Shown: positions 54,448-64,000 of the stretch, one piece after another
Layout of the letters: every line of letters starts with the position of its first letter
Numbering within the stretch: position 1 is the stretch's first letter
Notes under the pieces: model-generated
What the model was told of the DNA's origin: nothing
Seen by the model: the letters and a program-made list of their open reading frames with translations, nothing else
Databases searched by the model: none
Position numbers and translations under genes: made by a program
Origin: Pseudisothecium myosuroides
Taxonomy: Eukaryota; Streptophyta; Bryopsida; Hypnales; Lembophyllaceae
NCBI GenBank assembly: GCA_951799445.1
Contig: OX637292.1
Span: 10,605,296 to 10,669,295 of the forward strand
Direction of reading: 5' to 3'
Length of the DNA stretch: 64,000 nucleotides

Positions 54448-57400
54448 GTACTAGTTACGGCAGCTCATTCCGCCAGGCAACAATTCAACAGCTGAACTGG
54501 AGTTCAGCTTGGAGTTTAATTGGAATTCGTTGCTTAGCTAGGGTCGTGCCGATTTGATTTGAACATTCACGTGTAATCAGGGTATTGTATAAGTATTATT
54601 TTCCATTCAAGACAGTGTCCTTCACCGGTGGTGTTGACTGGAATCGTTCTTGATAAACGCACTTGACTGGGTGTGTAGTTTACAATAAATTAATGCATTA
54701 CTTGTTCAATCAAGTGAGCTGATAAGCTCTGATGTCCGAGACTATTGTAATTTGCCAGAGGAATACTGAGGCCCTTTTGATATTTTAGTGCATACAGAAC
54801 GCCGTATCTATTTGTGATGAGGGTTGAGTGTTGGTGAAATACTTTCCATACTCACGAGATGCATGCAGAAGGAACGGTTCCATCTCTGTAAGATCTATTT
54901 CCTGCTTAGTTCGAAATATAATCGTCAATTTCGCGAGATTGGGATGATGCGAGGAGCAAAGATAGTGACGTTCAGCTGTTCAGAGCTCTTCAATTTGGAC
55001 TCCTATGGGTTTACATTTTCAGTCCACGTCCCCGGAAATTTGTCCAAGTCGTGGAATTCCGCCGATTCTATTGATTGCACGAAATTGACATTCGTTTTTA
55101 GCTTTGACTACCGAATTGGGTGCTTTGATTGATCACTAGCTCGGCAGGTGCCTGCCAGTTTATGAGGCTCTCCGAACTGGAATCACGTAGCCGCCGAATG
55201 TGCTTGAATGATCAAAATGCGAGAATCGTGACAGTCATGACTTGTAAAAAAATTGAGTATGTTACGATCGGGATGAGAACAACTTCCTCCTGTTTGTAAG
55301 CTCATCGAAATGGATGTATTCCTCCAGGTACACCCATTCATGTCAGACGCGGAGTAAACAGGAATGGAATACTGCGGTATCATATTGACAAGGAATTCAG
55401 CAAATATGAGCACGAGCTATGATAGTGTACGTGCATGTCGACCTTCAAATCTATTGAACTTGAGAAATTCTTCGTCCTCCGCATTTATCCTGCATGGTGG
55501 GTCGTATTCAGAAGTCGTTATGCCCTACAAATCCAAGTATTTTAAATTCATTGGCAGAGTTTAACAAAGCTGGCGCTTTCAGGAATAGATCTGGAAAATA
55601 AATGTGGATTGAAGACCCTGACGGATGAACAAATGAACCATAGCAGAGGTTCGCCTTTAAAAGCGACGAAGTCGTGAATTTTCGCAAATTTTGCAAATTT
55701 GAAGTTCCTGTCTGTTGAATCTCACTATCTCAGATCTGTGCCAGTGCTAGTTTTGTGCACCATTTTCTCTGAAGCACGCCATTGTTAACAAATGTGACCA
55801 TCTGAGCTTGAATCCAAATCACTGACATGAATGACTGGTAAATTGACGCAAGCCATGTCCAACTACAGCTCGTAGTAGAAGCGGCAGTGACTGGGCTATT
55901 TCATTCAGTATATCAGGTAAGAATCTCCTATTTGGTAAATTGGCACATTCCGAAGTGCCAAAGGTTTTGATCGGGGTATAAAATTTCTATCTAGGATGGT
56001 TATATTTGTTAGAATGCCAATTTTTTGAGCTCCATTAGATGTGATTCCAAACCTCAAACATTTATAGATTTATGGTTCAGCCATCCGATCTGAGGTTTTA
56101 GTTGGACAACTCAAAATTGCTCTAGTTTTCCTTGATTGACTCAAATTACTCTAGTTTCTGGTGGTACATATAGCGGTGCCAGTTCCTGTAAACCATTTTC
56201 ATGCGCGCCAATTTCATGAAATCTATCCAAATAACAATTGCAACTTACCACGAAGATGGCTGACCTTGATTGAGTTGATTGCATCAGCATCTGCTAACAT
56301 GAAAGGACAATTTATGGAAGAGAAAGCAATCTTCTTGCCAAGTAAGGAGAAACTACTACTTTGAAAAAACATCCAGATTGAATGTGAAGGATGCAAGACA
56401 GATATAAGATGAGAAAAAATCTATGACTAAGGTAAGCAGGGTTTTTCAGCATGCTCCAACAGGTGTTAGTTTCAAGGTTTGTGATATATTTGACATTGGG
56501 TTTGACCTGCTTATTCTAGTGAAATCGCCAATTTCACTAAACTGGCCCAACTCCGGCATTACCAATCTTGGCATACGTCTGTGTGCACAATGCTCTAAAA
56601 ACAAGGCCACATGTAGATTTCCGTTTGAGACTGCAAGTCCTGAAAGTACCAAAGTAGTGTGGAGTACTGCCTAATTAACAAAACTGACATCTGAATTCCT
56701 ATTCTTCTCTAATCATGTGCATTGCATTGCTGCCAGTGAACATGAGGAGGGAGCATCTCTTACCAGCTTTCTTCCATGACAATCTCAAGCCCGATATATT
56801 AATGAGACACGAGATACATCGTACAGAATGTGGGATATTTACCCATTTTTAGAATTGAATTGCTTACGGGTATCATTTGAAGAATCTTGGATCTTCTAAA
56901 ACATATGAAACATATGGAAAAAAACTCATTACAATGGAAAGGGCTTTGAATGATCATTGTGACCATGGACAGACTTCTCTATGAATTATGGAGAATATGT
57001 TTTTTAAATGCGGACAAAAGTTTTTGAAACAATGTAATCTTATTGAAAAATTCAATTTTTGATTTATTGCCTTTCCTTTATATGAGTATTTTGTCTCGTC
57101 TTCAACTCATCACCTCCATGAGAATCCATCAGTTTGAAATCAATCTCATAGTTTGTGCCTGGCTAGTGGTCAAATGACATGACAAGGCTATTCGATTTGG
57201 GATTCAATGTAGTTCTAAACTAATCTATCCTATTTGTGCTACAATTTAGTTGTAGAACTAGTTCTAGCATTATGCACCAATAGTGCATAGAAGCATGATT
57301 CAAATTTTAAAGCATGCATTACCAATACATAGTGGCACAAAAAGACTGTAATGATTGAATTGGGGCACAAATTGGATGGACTACCTTGCTTTTGAACTAG

Positions 57401-58010
57401 CTTTGAAAATGAATTCCCTAGATGTGACGGTTTGAAGGTCAATTTAGATCCAATGGAAAATTCAATTGGGCAATACTTATACATGAATTGTACTATGAAA
57501 CTTGAATTGCTTTTGCACTCCCTTCTGCCTCACAATCCATACACTCATACTTTTCTACCAATGTTGCCTTCGTGTGTCTAGGGTCATTCACCCATTTGTT
57601 TTGCCTTCAGACTTTTCATACTTCTCTACAAACTTTACCTTGAGGAAGAAATTATATGCTTTCATTAGCAAACTCATGCACGTTCACAATTGTACATGTA
57701 CTAGAAGTTATCCAATCAAATATAGAGATACCATGACAAAATTTAGATATAAATATGGAAATGAAGAAATCTTGGCATTCACACAGGAAATATGTGAGGA
57801 ATTTTAACTAAGACCTCACTCAAAAAGATAGTCAATGCTACAAAGACAAAGAGTCTCATTGTCTAGCTACTCGTTACTCCCTTTGTCTTGAAATAAATCC
57901 GTGGTTTTCAAATATTCCTTGTTCCAAATTTAATTTAATGTTTCAATGGTTCACGCAAATGAAACATTGGGTTGACTTGATGGTGTCTATGATCTGACTT
58001 GGATCACCAA
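54448..58010. repeat. GLP4 3' flank (segmental duplication)
   Basis: Reverse-complement homologue of about 40,750-44,635 (GLP3 flank) and of the matching part of the GLP1 flank. AATAAA is at 54,684-54,689. It shares the Stowaway insertion of the GLP3 flank (here 57,877-58,010, cut by the junction) but lacks the hairpin insert of 41,277-41,396. Homology ends abruptly at about 58,011, where intergenic DNA of the GLP1/GLP2 type begins. Confidence 0.75.
57877..58010. mobile_element. Stowaway-like MITE truncated by a rearrangement junction
   Basis: Begins CTCCCTTTGTCTTGAAATAA after TA (57,875-57,876) and follows the reversed sequence of the element at 40,388-40,885 for about 134 bp. It then switches at about 58,011 to the B-type upstream region (TTCATGAGAATGAGTTTGGC). 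Confidence 0.7.
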
Positions 58011-59875
58011 AGTTCATGAGAATGAGTTTGGCAAAGGATACGTACTGTTGGCAAGGAAATGTAGAAACCAGCCAACGAAACTTAGCTACAGTAGCGTCGA
58101 GGAGCTGCTCGATAGAGCTTGAATAAGTTGATGGACTGAAACTGGGGCACTCGCAGCTAGAGGAAAAGATATTTGGCAATGAGATCGAAGCAATGCCGCC
58201 AATTCGCATTGAGCACGGGGGGCCGGGTTGGGAATTTCAAGTTAAAATATCTCCACAGCCGTGGATGCTGCGAGCTCCTTCGAGGGGGTGGCCGGGAGAG
58301 TGGCAAAGCCTGTCGCACGAGGTAAGGCTCCTCAGTCACGGCAGCTAGCTGCTTCATTGCAACTCTCGGTTCGTTGTCCATATTTGAATTATCATACGAA
58401 AAAAGCGCCCTTCCGAACATCACGAATTACTTCTCCATGAAACCCTGGAGCTTTATGAAACCCTTTTCGATGCCGATTGAACTGAGGGCTGTTTTCTACG
58501 GAGTATTAGTATTATTACGTGTGGATTTGTGACAGTACCCACAGCTGGTTATGGAAGTTTGTGGTAATTTAGATAAACTCGGTATCATGTTGCCTGCACT
58601 ATTCAGTCCATTCCAAATAGTGTGATCATCACTGCTGCGTAACTTTCGTTGGCATTCATCCAAATTTCTTCCACGTTCATCCAATTTTCATCAAATGAGT
58701 ACACCAGTTTGACCACGTTTGTCCAAATTTGGTTCAAGTTTATTCAATTAGTGTGAGGTAATCACACACTAGACAATATTTTACAATGGCATGGTTGAAT
58801 GATTCAATTGCATTTGTCATTTTTCTTGTGAAAATTAGCACATTGTCATCTAAAATGATAGAGATTGTTTTGTACACTTATGAAACTCACGATGGATCAA
58901 AAGTCTAGGTAGCAAATTACAAGGTGGGGTGAATAAGGAACTCACCATTTGAGTGTTGAAGTTTTAACTCATTGTTGGAGATTTTGTCAATGAATGTTTG
59001 AATATGCAAACTCAATTTTGTAAAATGTTGTGAATATTCATATTTACATATTTCTTTAAAAAAAATTAGATAATTTTTTTATATAGTTTGACCATTCATA
59101 CAACACATTTTGGGTTCTATAACCTAACATGTTCTCCACGCAAAATCACTAAAGTATGGGCACTCATGATCAACTTTGTCTAACTAATATCAACACTTCA
59201 AATGACAATATGAATGTGGAAGGAAGAATCTATTTAATGGTAAAGCAACAATAAAGGAAGTCATTGGGAGAAACCAAGGAATAAATGTCATTATATGAAT
59301 CCACCATTAGAGTGCTCGTTGAATTTTTTGCAACATGTGTATGTTCTTGATTTTTGGGTATGTGATTGTAATCTATGGTCAAATGGTCAATAATTGCAAC
59401 TCCACTTACATGAACTTTGCAAAAATGGATATTTCTCCAATTCCAGACCAAAACACTCTCTTTTCACTTCAAGACACTAATTGTCTTTTAAAATAACTAT
59501 AGGTTGAATGTGTTTGAATCGGGGTTTGAATAGGCAATTGTGAACTAGTACCTATTATTCAATGGCCTAATTTTTTGTTGAATTTTTTTGCAAATGAAAA
59601 GAGAATACTAAATCCCATCTTAAGCATTTGAAGGATACCATACACTAAATAAACTATGAATTTCCAAATTGCTAGAGACATTTATATACAAAAATAATCC
59701 AAAAATAGGCTGTTGAAGAGTAGACGCAATACATTTTAGGCAAAAATCTATAGAAGTCAATTTTAGAAAGGGGTCCAAACTAGATTCAAGTCCTCTAATT
59801 GTAGTTAGATTTTCCCTTTATACTAATTTCATTCAATTTCTCTTTTTTTTTAAATCCAGTCAATTTTTTTTGTAA
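58011..59875. repeat. Inverted copy of the GLP1-GLP2 intergenic region with decapitated B promoter
   Basis: The reverse complement of about 28,800-30,610. It starts inside what was the upstream region of a B-type GLP, a few bases beyond the G-box position, and contains neither the G-box, the B-type TATA box nor a B-type gene. Small frames (58,157-58,423; 58,496-58,684) mirror those near 30,000 and carry no recognised motif. Confidence 0.7.
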
Positions 59876-60299
59876 GGTAGAACCACCTTTTCCCAACCAA
59901 GGACCTACACCCAAACTATAGAAGGCAGTTATTTCCAACCAAGATGGAATAGATTTCCAATAAAAGTTTGGAATGTTTTTTTTTCCTTTTCAAGGTTGGC
60001 ACTACTAAGGTCATGACACATGTCCTCAAGTAGTGAGCAAAAAAGTGGGAAATAGTGAGCAGGAAAATAGTTCTTGAATTATCAAAATTGGAAGAGTCTA
60101 GACATGAGCTATGGATTTATAGCACTTTCTGACTCCCAAACTTCATAGTAATTTCAATTTGGGAATAAAATTACGAAAAATTTGCGGTCCTCATATTTCC
60201 TATCTTTCTACATGGGAAAAATTTGCAGGGCCTCATACTGCTCTGTTCATGACTCTGTCCCGGAATCCCTTAAGTGATTGGGTACAGGTGGTCTGACCT
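59876..60299. mobile_element. Tourist-like MITE, duplicated with the GLP5 block
   Basis: The reverse-complement counterpart of 28,372-28,797, flanked by TAA (59,873-59,875, 60,300-60,302). Identical flanks show that it was copied as part of the segment and is not a separate insertion. Confidence 0.75.
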
Positions 60300-60864
60300 T
60301 AATGTATGAGTTGCAAGGAGCGACGACTATACGATATTGTCGTCAACGAACTCTGCTTTGCGAGGAAGCTGCTGCCAAACAAAAACGCCATTATCTTATA
60401 TCTTGTGTTGACATGCCTTGCTGCTCGCGCTCACTGCCACGAAGGAACGTACTGTACGTCGCCACCACCTTCGGATCTCAACTCCACAACCTCTTCCCGG
60501 AGTCCTTTCCACTTGAACATAGTTCACTTTCAATTCTATCAGTTATAGGACGGGTGGACGTGCACTAGTTATCAACTCGCCCGCGCGCCGCCTCAAAGAT
60601 TTCCTTTCCATGTCCGAACATGTGCGAATTATGTCACCAATCCGAAGGAACCTGAAACGGCTTTTTGCCAACGAACAAGTGGCCAGGGCCTGTTCTTTCG
60701 GTGCAGCTGAACGTAACGGATGTCGGATTCACCATTTCCAAACACTGTCCTGGAAGGCTCCAATACTGGTGAATCTGGTTCAGACTCTGCATGAGGAAGT
60801 CATGAAGAATCAGATCGAACTTGCGAGGTATTTCCCAGCTCTCGCAGGCCACGGAGATCGCATG

Positions 60865-60871
60865 TATAAAT
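60865..60871 (+). promoter_or_regulatory. A-type GLP promoter TATA box (GLP5)
   Basis: TATAAAT about 200 bases before the GLP5 ATG, same context as GLP1 and GLP4. Confidence 0.6.
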
Positions 60872-61066
60872 GGCTCACCAGTGGGGATTCAATTTCACAC
60901 TCAAACATCACCATTCACTCGGACATCCATCTAGCTTCACAGCAACAACCATTTTCCAGCCTTGCTGGCTTTGAAGCTAGTCTCGTCAATTGGCTTGCTA
61001 GCTACGCTTCGGCAATTCACTTGGAGGTCTTCATCAGTTGATAAGCTGGGTAGGTTGATTTCAGCA

Positions 61067-61744
61067 ATGGCCCATTCGGGAAGAGGAAACGCCATGATTT
61101 TGATCATCGGCTGTGCGATAATGCTGGTCGTGGGCACTGTGAAGGCCGCCGACCCCGACCCGTTGCAAGACTTCTGCGTGGCGGATCTCTCGCCCAATGC
61201 GCCGCTCGTCAACGGATACGCCTGCAAACCGCGAAGCAACGTCTCCGCTGAAGACTTCGTCTACAAGGGCTTCCGAGCGCCGGGCGGCAACGTCAACCAA
61301 GCGCCCACGGGGGCCATCGCGGCGCTGGCCACGCCCGTGGAGTTCCCGGGACTGAACACGCATGGCGTCACGCACGCACGACTGGACTTTGCCGTGGGCG
61401 GCGTGGTGCCGCTGCACACGCACCCGCGCGCCGCCGAGACGCTGTTCGTGTTGAAGGGACGCATCTACACCGGCTTCGTCAGCGACGACAACGTGCTGTA
61501 CGCGGCCACGCTGGAGGTGGGTGACGTGATCTTGTTTCCGCGCGCGCAGCTGCACTTCCAGCTCAACGTGGGCAACGAGAGCGCCATCACCTTCAACACG
61601 CTCACGTCGCAGAATCTGGGGCTGCTGCTCACCGCCAACCAAATCTTCACGCCCAACATCACCAGCGCCGTGATCGAGAAGTCTTTCGGCGTGGACGCCG
61701 CCACGGTCAAGCTCCTCAAGGCTTCGTACCCCGGTCACCCTTGA
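61067..61744 (+). CDS. Germin-like protein 5 (secreted cupin), 3-residue deletion
   Basis: A 225-residue germin-like protein, plus strand, intronless. A 9-base in-frame deletion shortens the loop after residue 74 (GGDVNDVNQ in the others, GGNVNQ here). Other private changes are Arg3His in the signal peptide n-region, Gln95Glu and Pro187Leu (other-copy numbering); Val88Ala is shared with GLP4. The Cys pair, all four metal ligands and Ala163 are intact, so the protein should fold and bind metal. It has the A-type promoter and the intergenic DNA of the GLP1/GLP2 pair but no divergent partner. The start is the shared ATG; the frame is open 35 codons further but only through the leader. Confidence 0.92.
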   Translation: MAHSGRGNAMILIIGCAIMLVVGTVKAADPDPLQDFCVADLSPNAPLVNGYACKPRSNVSAEDFVYKGFRAPGGNVNQAPTGAIAALATPVEFPGLNTHGVTHARLDFAVGGVVPLHTHPRAAETLFVLKGRIYTGFVSDDNVLYAATLEVGDVILFPRAQLHFQLNVGNESAITFNTLTSQNLGLLLTANQIFTPNITSAVIEKSFGVDAATVKLLKASYPGHP

Positions 61745-64000
61745 GTACTAGTTACGGCAGCTCATTCCGCGAAGCACCAATTCAACAGCTAAACTGGAGT
61801 TCAGCTTGGAGTTTAATTGGAATTCGTTGCTTAGCTAGGGCCGTGCCCTATTTGATTTGAACGTTCATGCATAATCAGGGTATTTTATAAGTATTAATTT
61901 CCATTCAAGTCAGTGTCATTCACCGGTGGTGTTCACTGCAATCGTTCTTGATAAACGCACTTAACTGGGTGTGTAGTTTACAATAAATTAATGCATTACT
62001 TGTTCAATCAAGTGAGCTGATAAGCTCTGATGTCCGAGACTATTGTAATTTGCCAGAGGAATACTGAGGCCCTTTTGATATTTTAGTGCATACAGAACGC
62101 CGTATCTATTTTTGATCAGAGTTGAGTGTTGGTGATATACTTTCCATACTCACGAGATGCATGCAGAAGGAACGGTTCCATCTCTTTGAGAATTATTTCC
62201 TGCTTAGTTTGAAATATAATCGTCAATTTCGCGAGCCCAGGTACGCAACTCATGTATTATACACAGGGGTCATCGGCATTAAAACGGCTCAGAGGACAGC
62301 TTTTGTAAAAATTATATCAAATTAAAAAGATCAAAAAGTTGGGTGAAGACCAAATTATAAAAAAATTAAATGTAGAAAATGTTCAATTGCATACATATGA
62401 AAAAAAAACTAACAATATATATGAAGAATTGAAACATCTATGCATAGTTTTAAAAATTCTTTACAAAAAGTTCCCTCCAATTAAAATTAAAATTTTATTA
62501 AAAAAGCCCAAAAAGTTGGGTAGCTTGTCCTATGATACATGTATTAAAAAAACTCATATAATTAGTTTTTTAATGCTATTATTGTCCTCAAAGAAATATC
62601 ATTTCATATTTATAATTACTTTTTTGGATTCCTTGTTAAAAGGGCTACAAGAGTTTTCTACATTAAAACAAATTGTGTCCCTCGAAATTAGACTAAAATG
62701 CATTATAAGTGATTATAATCAAGGCCATATAATATGAGAGTTGCGTACCCGGGTTCGCGAGATTGGGATGATTCGAGGAGCAAAGATGGTGACATTCAGC
62801 TGCCTAGAGCTCTTCAATTTGGACTCCTATGGGTTTACGTTTTCAGTCCACGTCCCCGGAAATTTGTCCAAGTCGTGGAATTCCGCCGATTCTATTGATT
62901 GCACGAAATTGACATTCGTTTTTAGCTTTGACTACCGAATTGGGTGCTTTGATTGATCACTAGCTAGGCAGGTGCCTGCCAGTTTATGAGCTCCGAACTG
63001 GAATCACGTAGCCGCCGAATGTGCTTGAATGATCAAAATGCGAGAATCGTGACAGTCATGACTTGTGGAAAACTGAGTATGTTATGATCGGATGAGAACA
63101 ACTTCCTCCTGTTTGTAAGCTCATCAAAATGGATGATTTCCTCAGTCATGTCAGACGCGGAGCCTCTTCTTTGTATGTCTGGAGTAAACAGAAATGGAAT
63201 ATTGCGGTATATTATATTGACAAGGAAATCAGCAAATTTGAGCATGAGCTTTGATAGTGTACCTGCATGTCGACCTTCAGGTCTATTGGACTTGAGAAAT
63301 TCTTCGTCCTCCGCATTTATCCTGCATGGTGGGTCGTATTCATAAGTCGTTATGCCCTACAAATCCAAGTATTTTAAATTCATCGGCAGAGTTTAACAAA
63401 GCTGGCGCATTCTGGAACAAATCTGGAAAATAAATTTGGATTGAAGATCTAGAGGGATGAACAAATGAACCAGAGCAGAGTTTCGCCTCTGAAAGTGCCC
63501 AAGTCGTAAATTTTTCGCCAATTTAGCGAGTTTTGAACCTCAGATCTTTGCCAGTGCTAGTTTTGTGCACCATTTTGGCGCTCTGAAGCACGCCATTGTT
63601 AACAGATGTGACCATCTGAGCTTGAATCCAAATTACTGACAGTAAATTGACACAAACCATGTCCAACAACAGCTCGTAGTAATTAAGAGCGGCAGGACTG
63701 GGCTATTTCATTCAGCATTTGAGGTAATCTCCCCTACTTGCAACCCCTACCTACTTGCATCAAAATGTGTACCTCATCTTCATTTCAGAACTTAAAATTT
63801 TAGTTGTCATTCTTCTCTAATTTATGTGACACAAATCTCACATGACATGTATGACTATCATAGATTTAGGTTCTCAAATAAAGAATAGTTATAAAAGAGA
63901 AAGCAATCTTCTTGTTATGTAAAGACATTCAAGAAGGAAGTTGAACCCTCAAGGAGTCTTGAGTTCAAAGGTGGAACACATTATTTCCCGCCTGCATTCC
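61745..64000. repeat. GLP5 3' flank, running off the window
   Basis: Near-identical to 31,736-33,480 downstream of GLP2, with AATAAA at 61,982-61,987 and one extra insertion (62,236-62,753). From 62,760 to the window end I see only a few single-base differences from the GLP2 flank. The duplicated block therefore continues to the right of the window. Confidence 0.75.
62236..62753. mobile_element. TIR element with 8-bp target duplication (hAT-like)
   Basis: 518 bp with inverted ends CCCAGGTACGCAACTC and GAGTTGCGTACCCGGG (one mismatch in 16). TTCGCGAG is at 62,228-62,235 and repeated at 62,754-62,761. The GLP2, GLP3 and GLP4 flanks carry the uninterrupted site AATTTCGCGAGATTGGGATG. An 8-bp duplication fits hAT-type elements, though the terminus is not a classic hAT CAGGG end. 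The strongly AT-rich interior is stop-free on the plus strand from 62,309 to 62,734 (stop 62,735-62,737) with no ATG near its start and no recognised transposase motif; it may be a captured or internal transposase fragment. Confidence 0.7.

Noticed and set aside
60301..60568. Frame encoding a signal-peptide-like hydrophobic stretch, shared upstream of GLP1, GLP4 and GLP5
   Set aside because: A 5-base difference (GTACTGTACGT against GTACGT) shifts the frame between GLP5 and GLP4, and both competing frames are open in places; not conserved as protein.

Overview
The window is plant nuclear DNA: an AT-rich, repeat-laden background with a few short GC-rich coding islands. Two protein families are recognisable, and both are land-plant families: a DUF506 (PDDEXK-like) protein and five near-identical intronless germin-like proteins (GLPs). 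No rRNA, tRNA, CRISPR, bacterial operon or intact transposase/reverse transcriptase gene is visible. Intronless, GC-rich GLP genes fit a non-seed land plant (bryophyte, lycophyte or fern) at least as well as a flowering plant, but this lineage guess is weak inference.

Layout. 1-8.8 kb: repeats and non-autonomous DNA transposons, with two gene-less GC-rich islands (about 5.05-5.45 and 5.98-6.43 kb). 9.2-11.0 kb: the DUF506 gene. 11-20.8 kb: intergenic DNA with degenerate tandem repeats and nested miniature inverted-repeat transposable elements (MITEs). 20.9-64 kb: a GLP cluster built of inverted segmental duplications. GLP1(-)/GLP2(+) and GLP3(-)/GLP4(+) are two head-to-head pairs. In each pair one member has an A-type promoter (GLP1, GLP4) and the other a B-type promoter (GLP2, GLP3). 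GLP5(+) carries the A-type promoter and the same intergenic DNA, but its B partner is missing: the block is cut at about 58,011, inside the former B promoter, and joined to the 3' flank of GLP4. All five genes share a homologous 3' flank, and the array continues past the right edge.

The most striking signal outside the genes is a family of roughly 0.55-0.94 kb elements (ten clear copies plus one degenerate) that begin CCCCTAAAGG, end CCTTTAGGGG and are flanked by TTAA. Two related empty sites inside the window (21,250 and 21,304) each show one TTAA where the duplicated segment has an element between two TTAAs. This looks like a piggyBac-type MITE family. Comparing duplicated segments also exposes other insertions with their empty sites: a TTA-flanked Tourist-like MITE, TA-flanked Stowaway-like MITEs, an 8-bp-TSD element in the GLP5 flank, and a 5'-truncated retroposon.

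The GLPs are predicted secreted, metal-binding cupins of the apoplast/cell wall. The DUF506 gene is a single unrelated gene. Nothing suggests a pathway linking the two; the GLP cluster is best read as recent dosage or promoter diversification of one enzyme.
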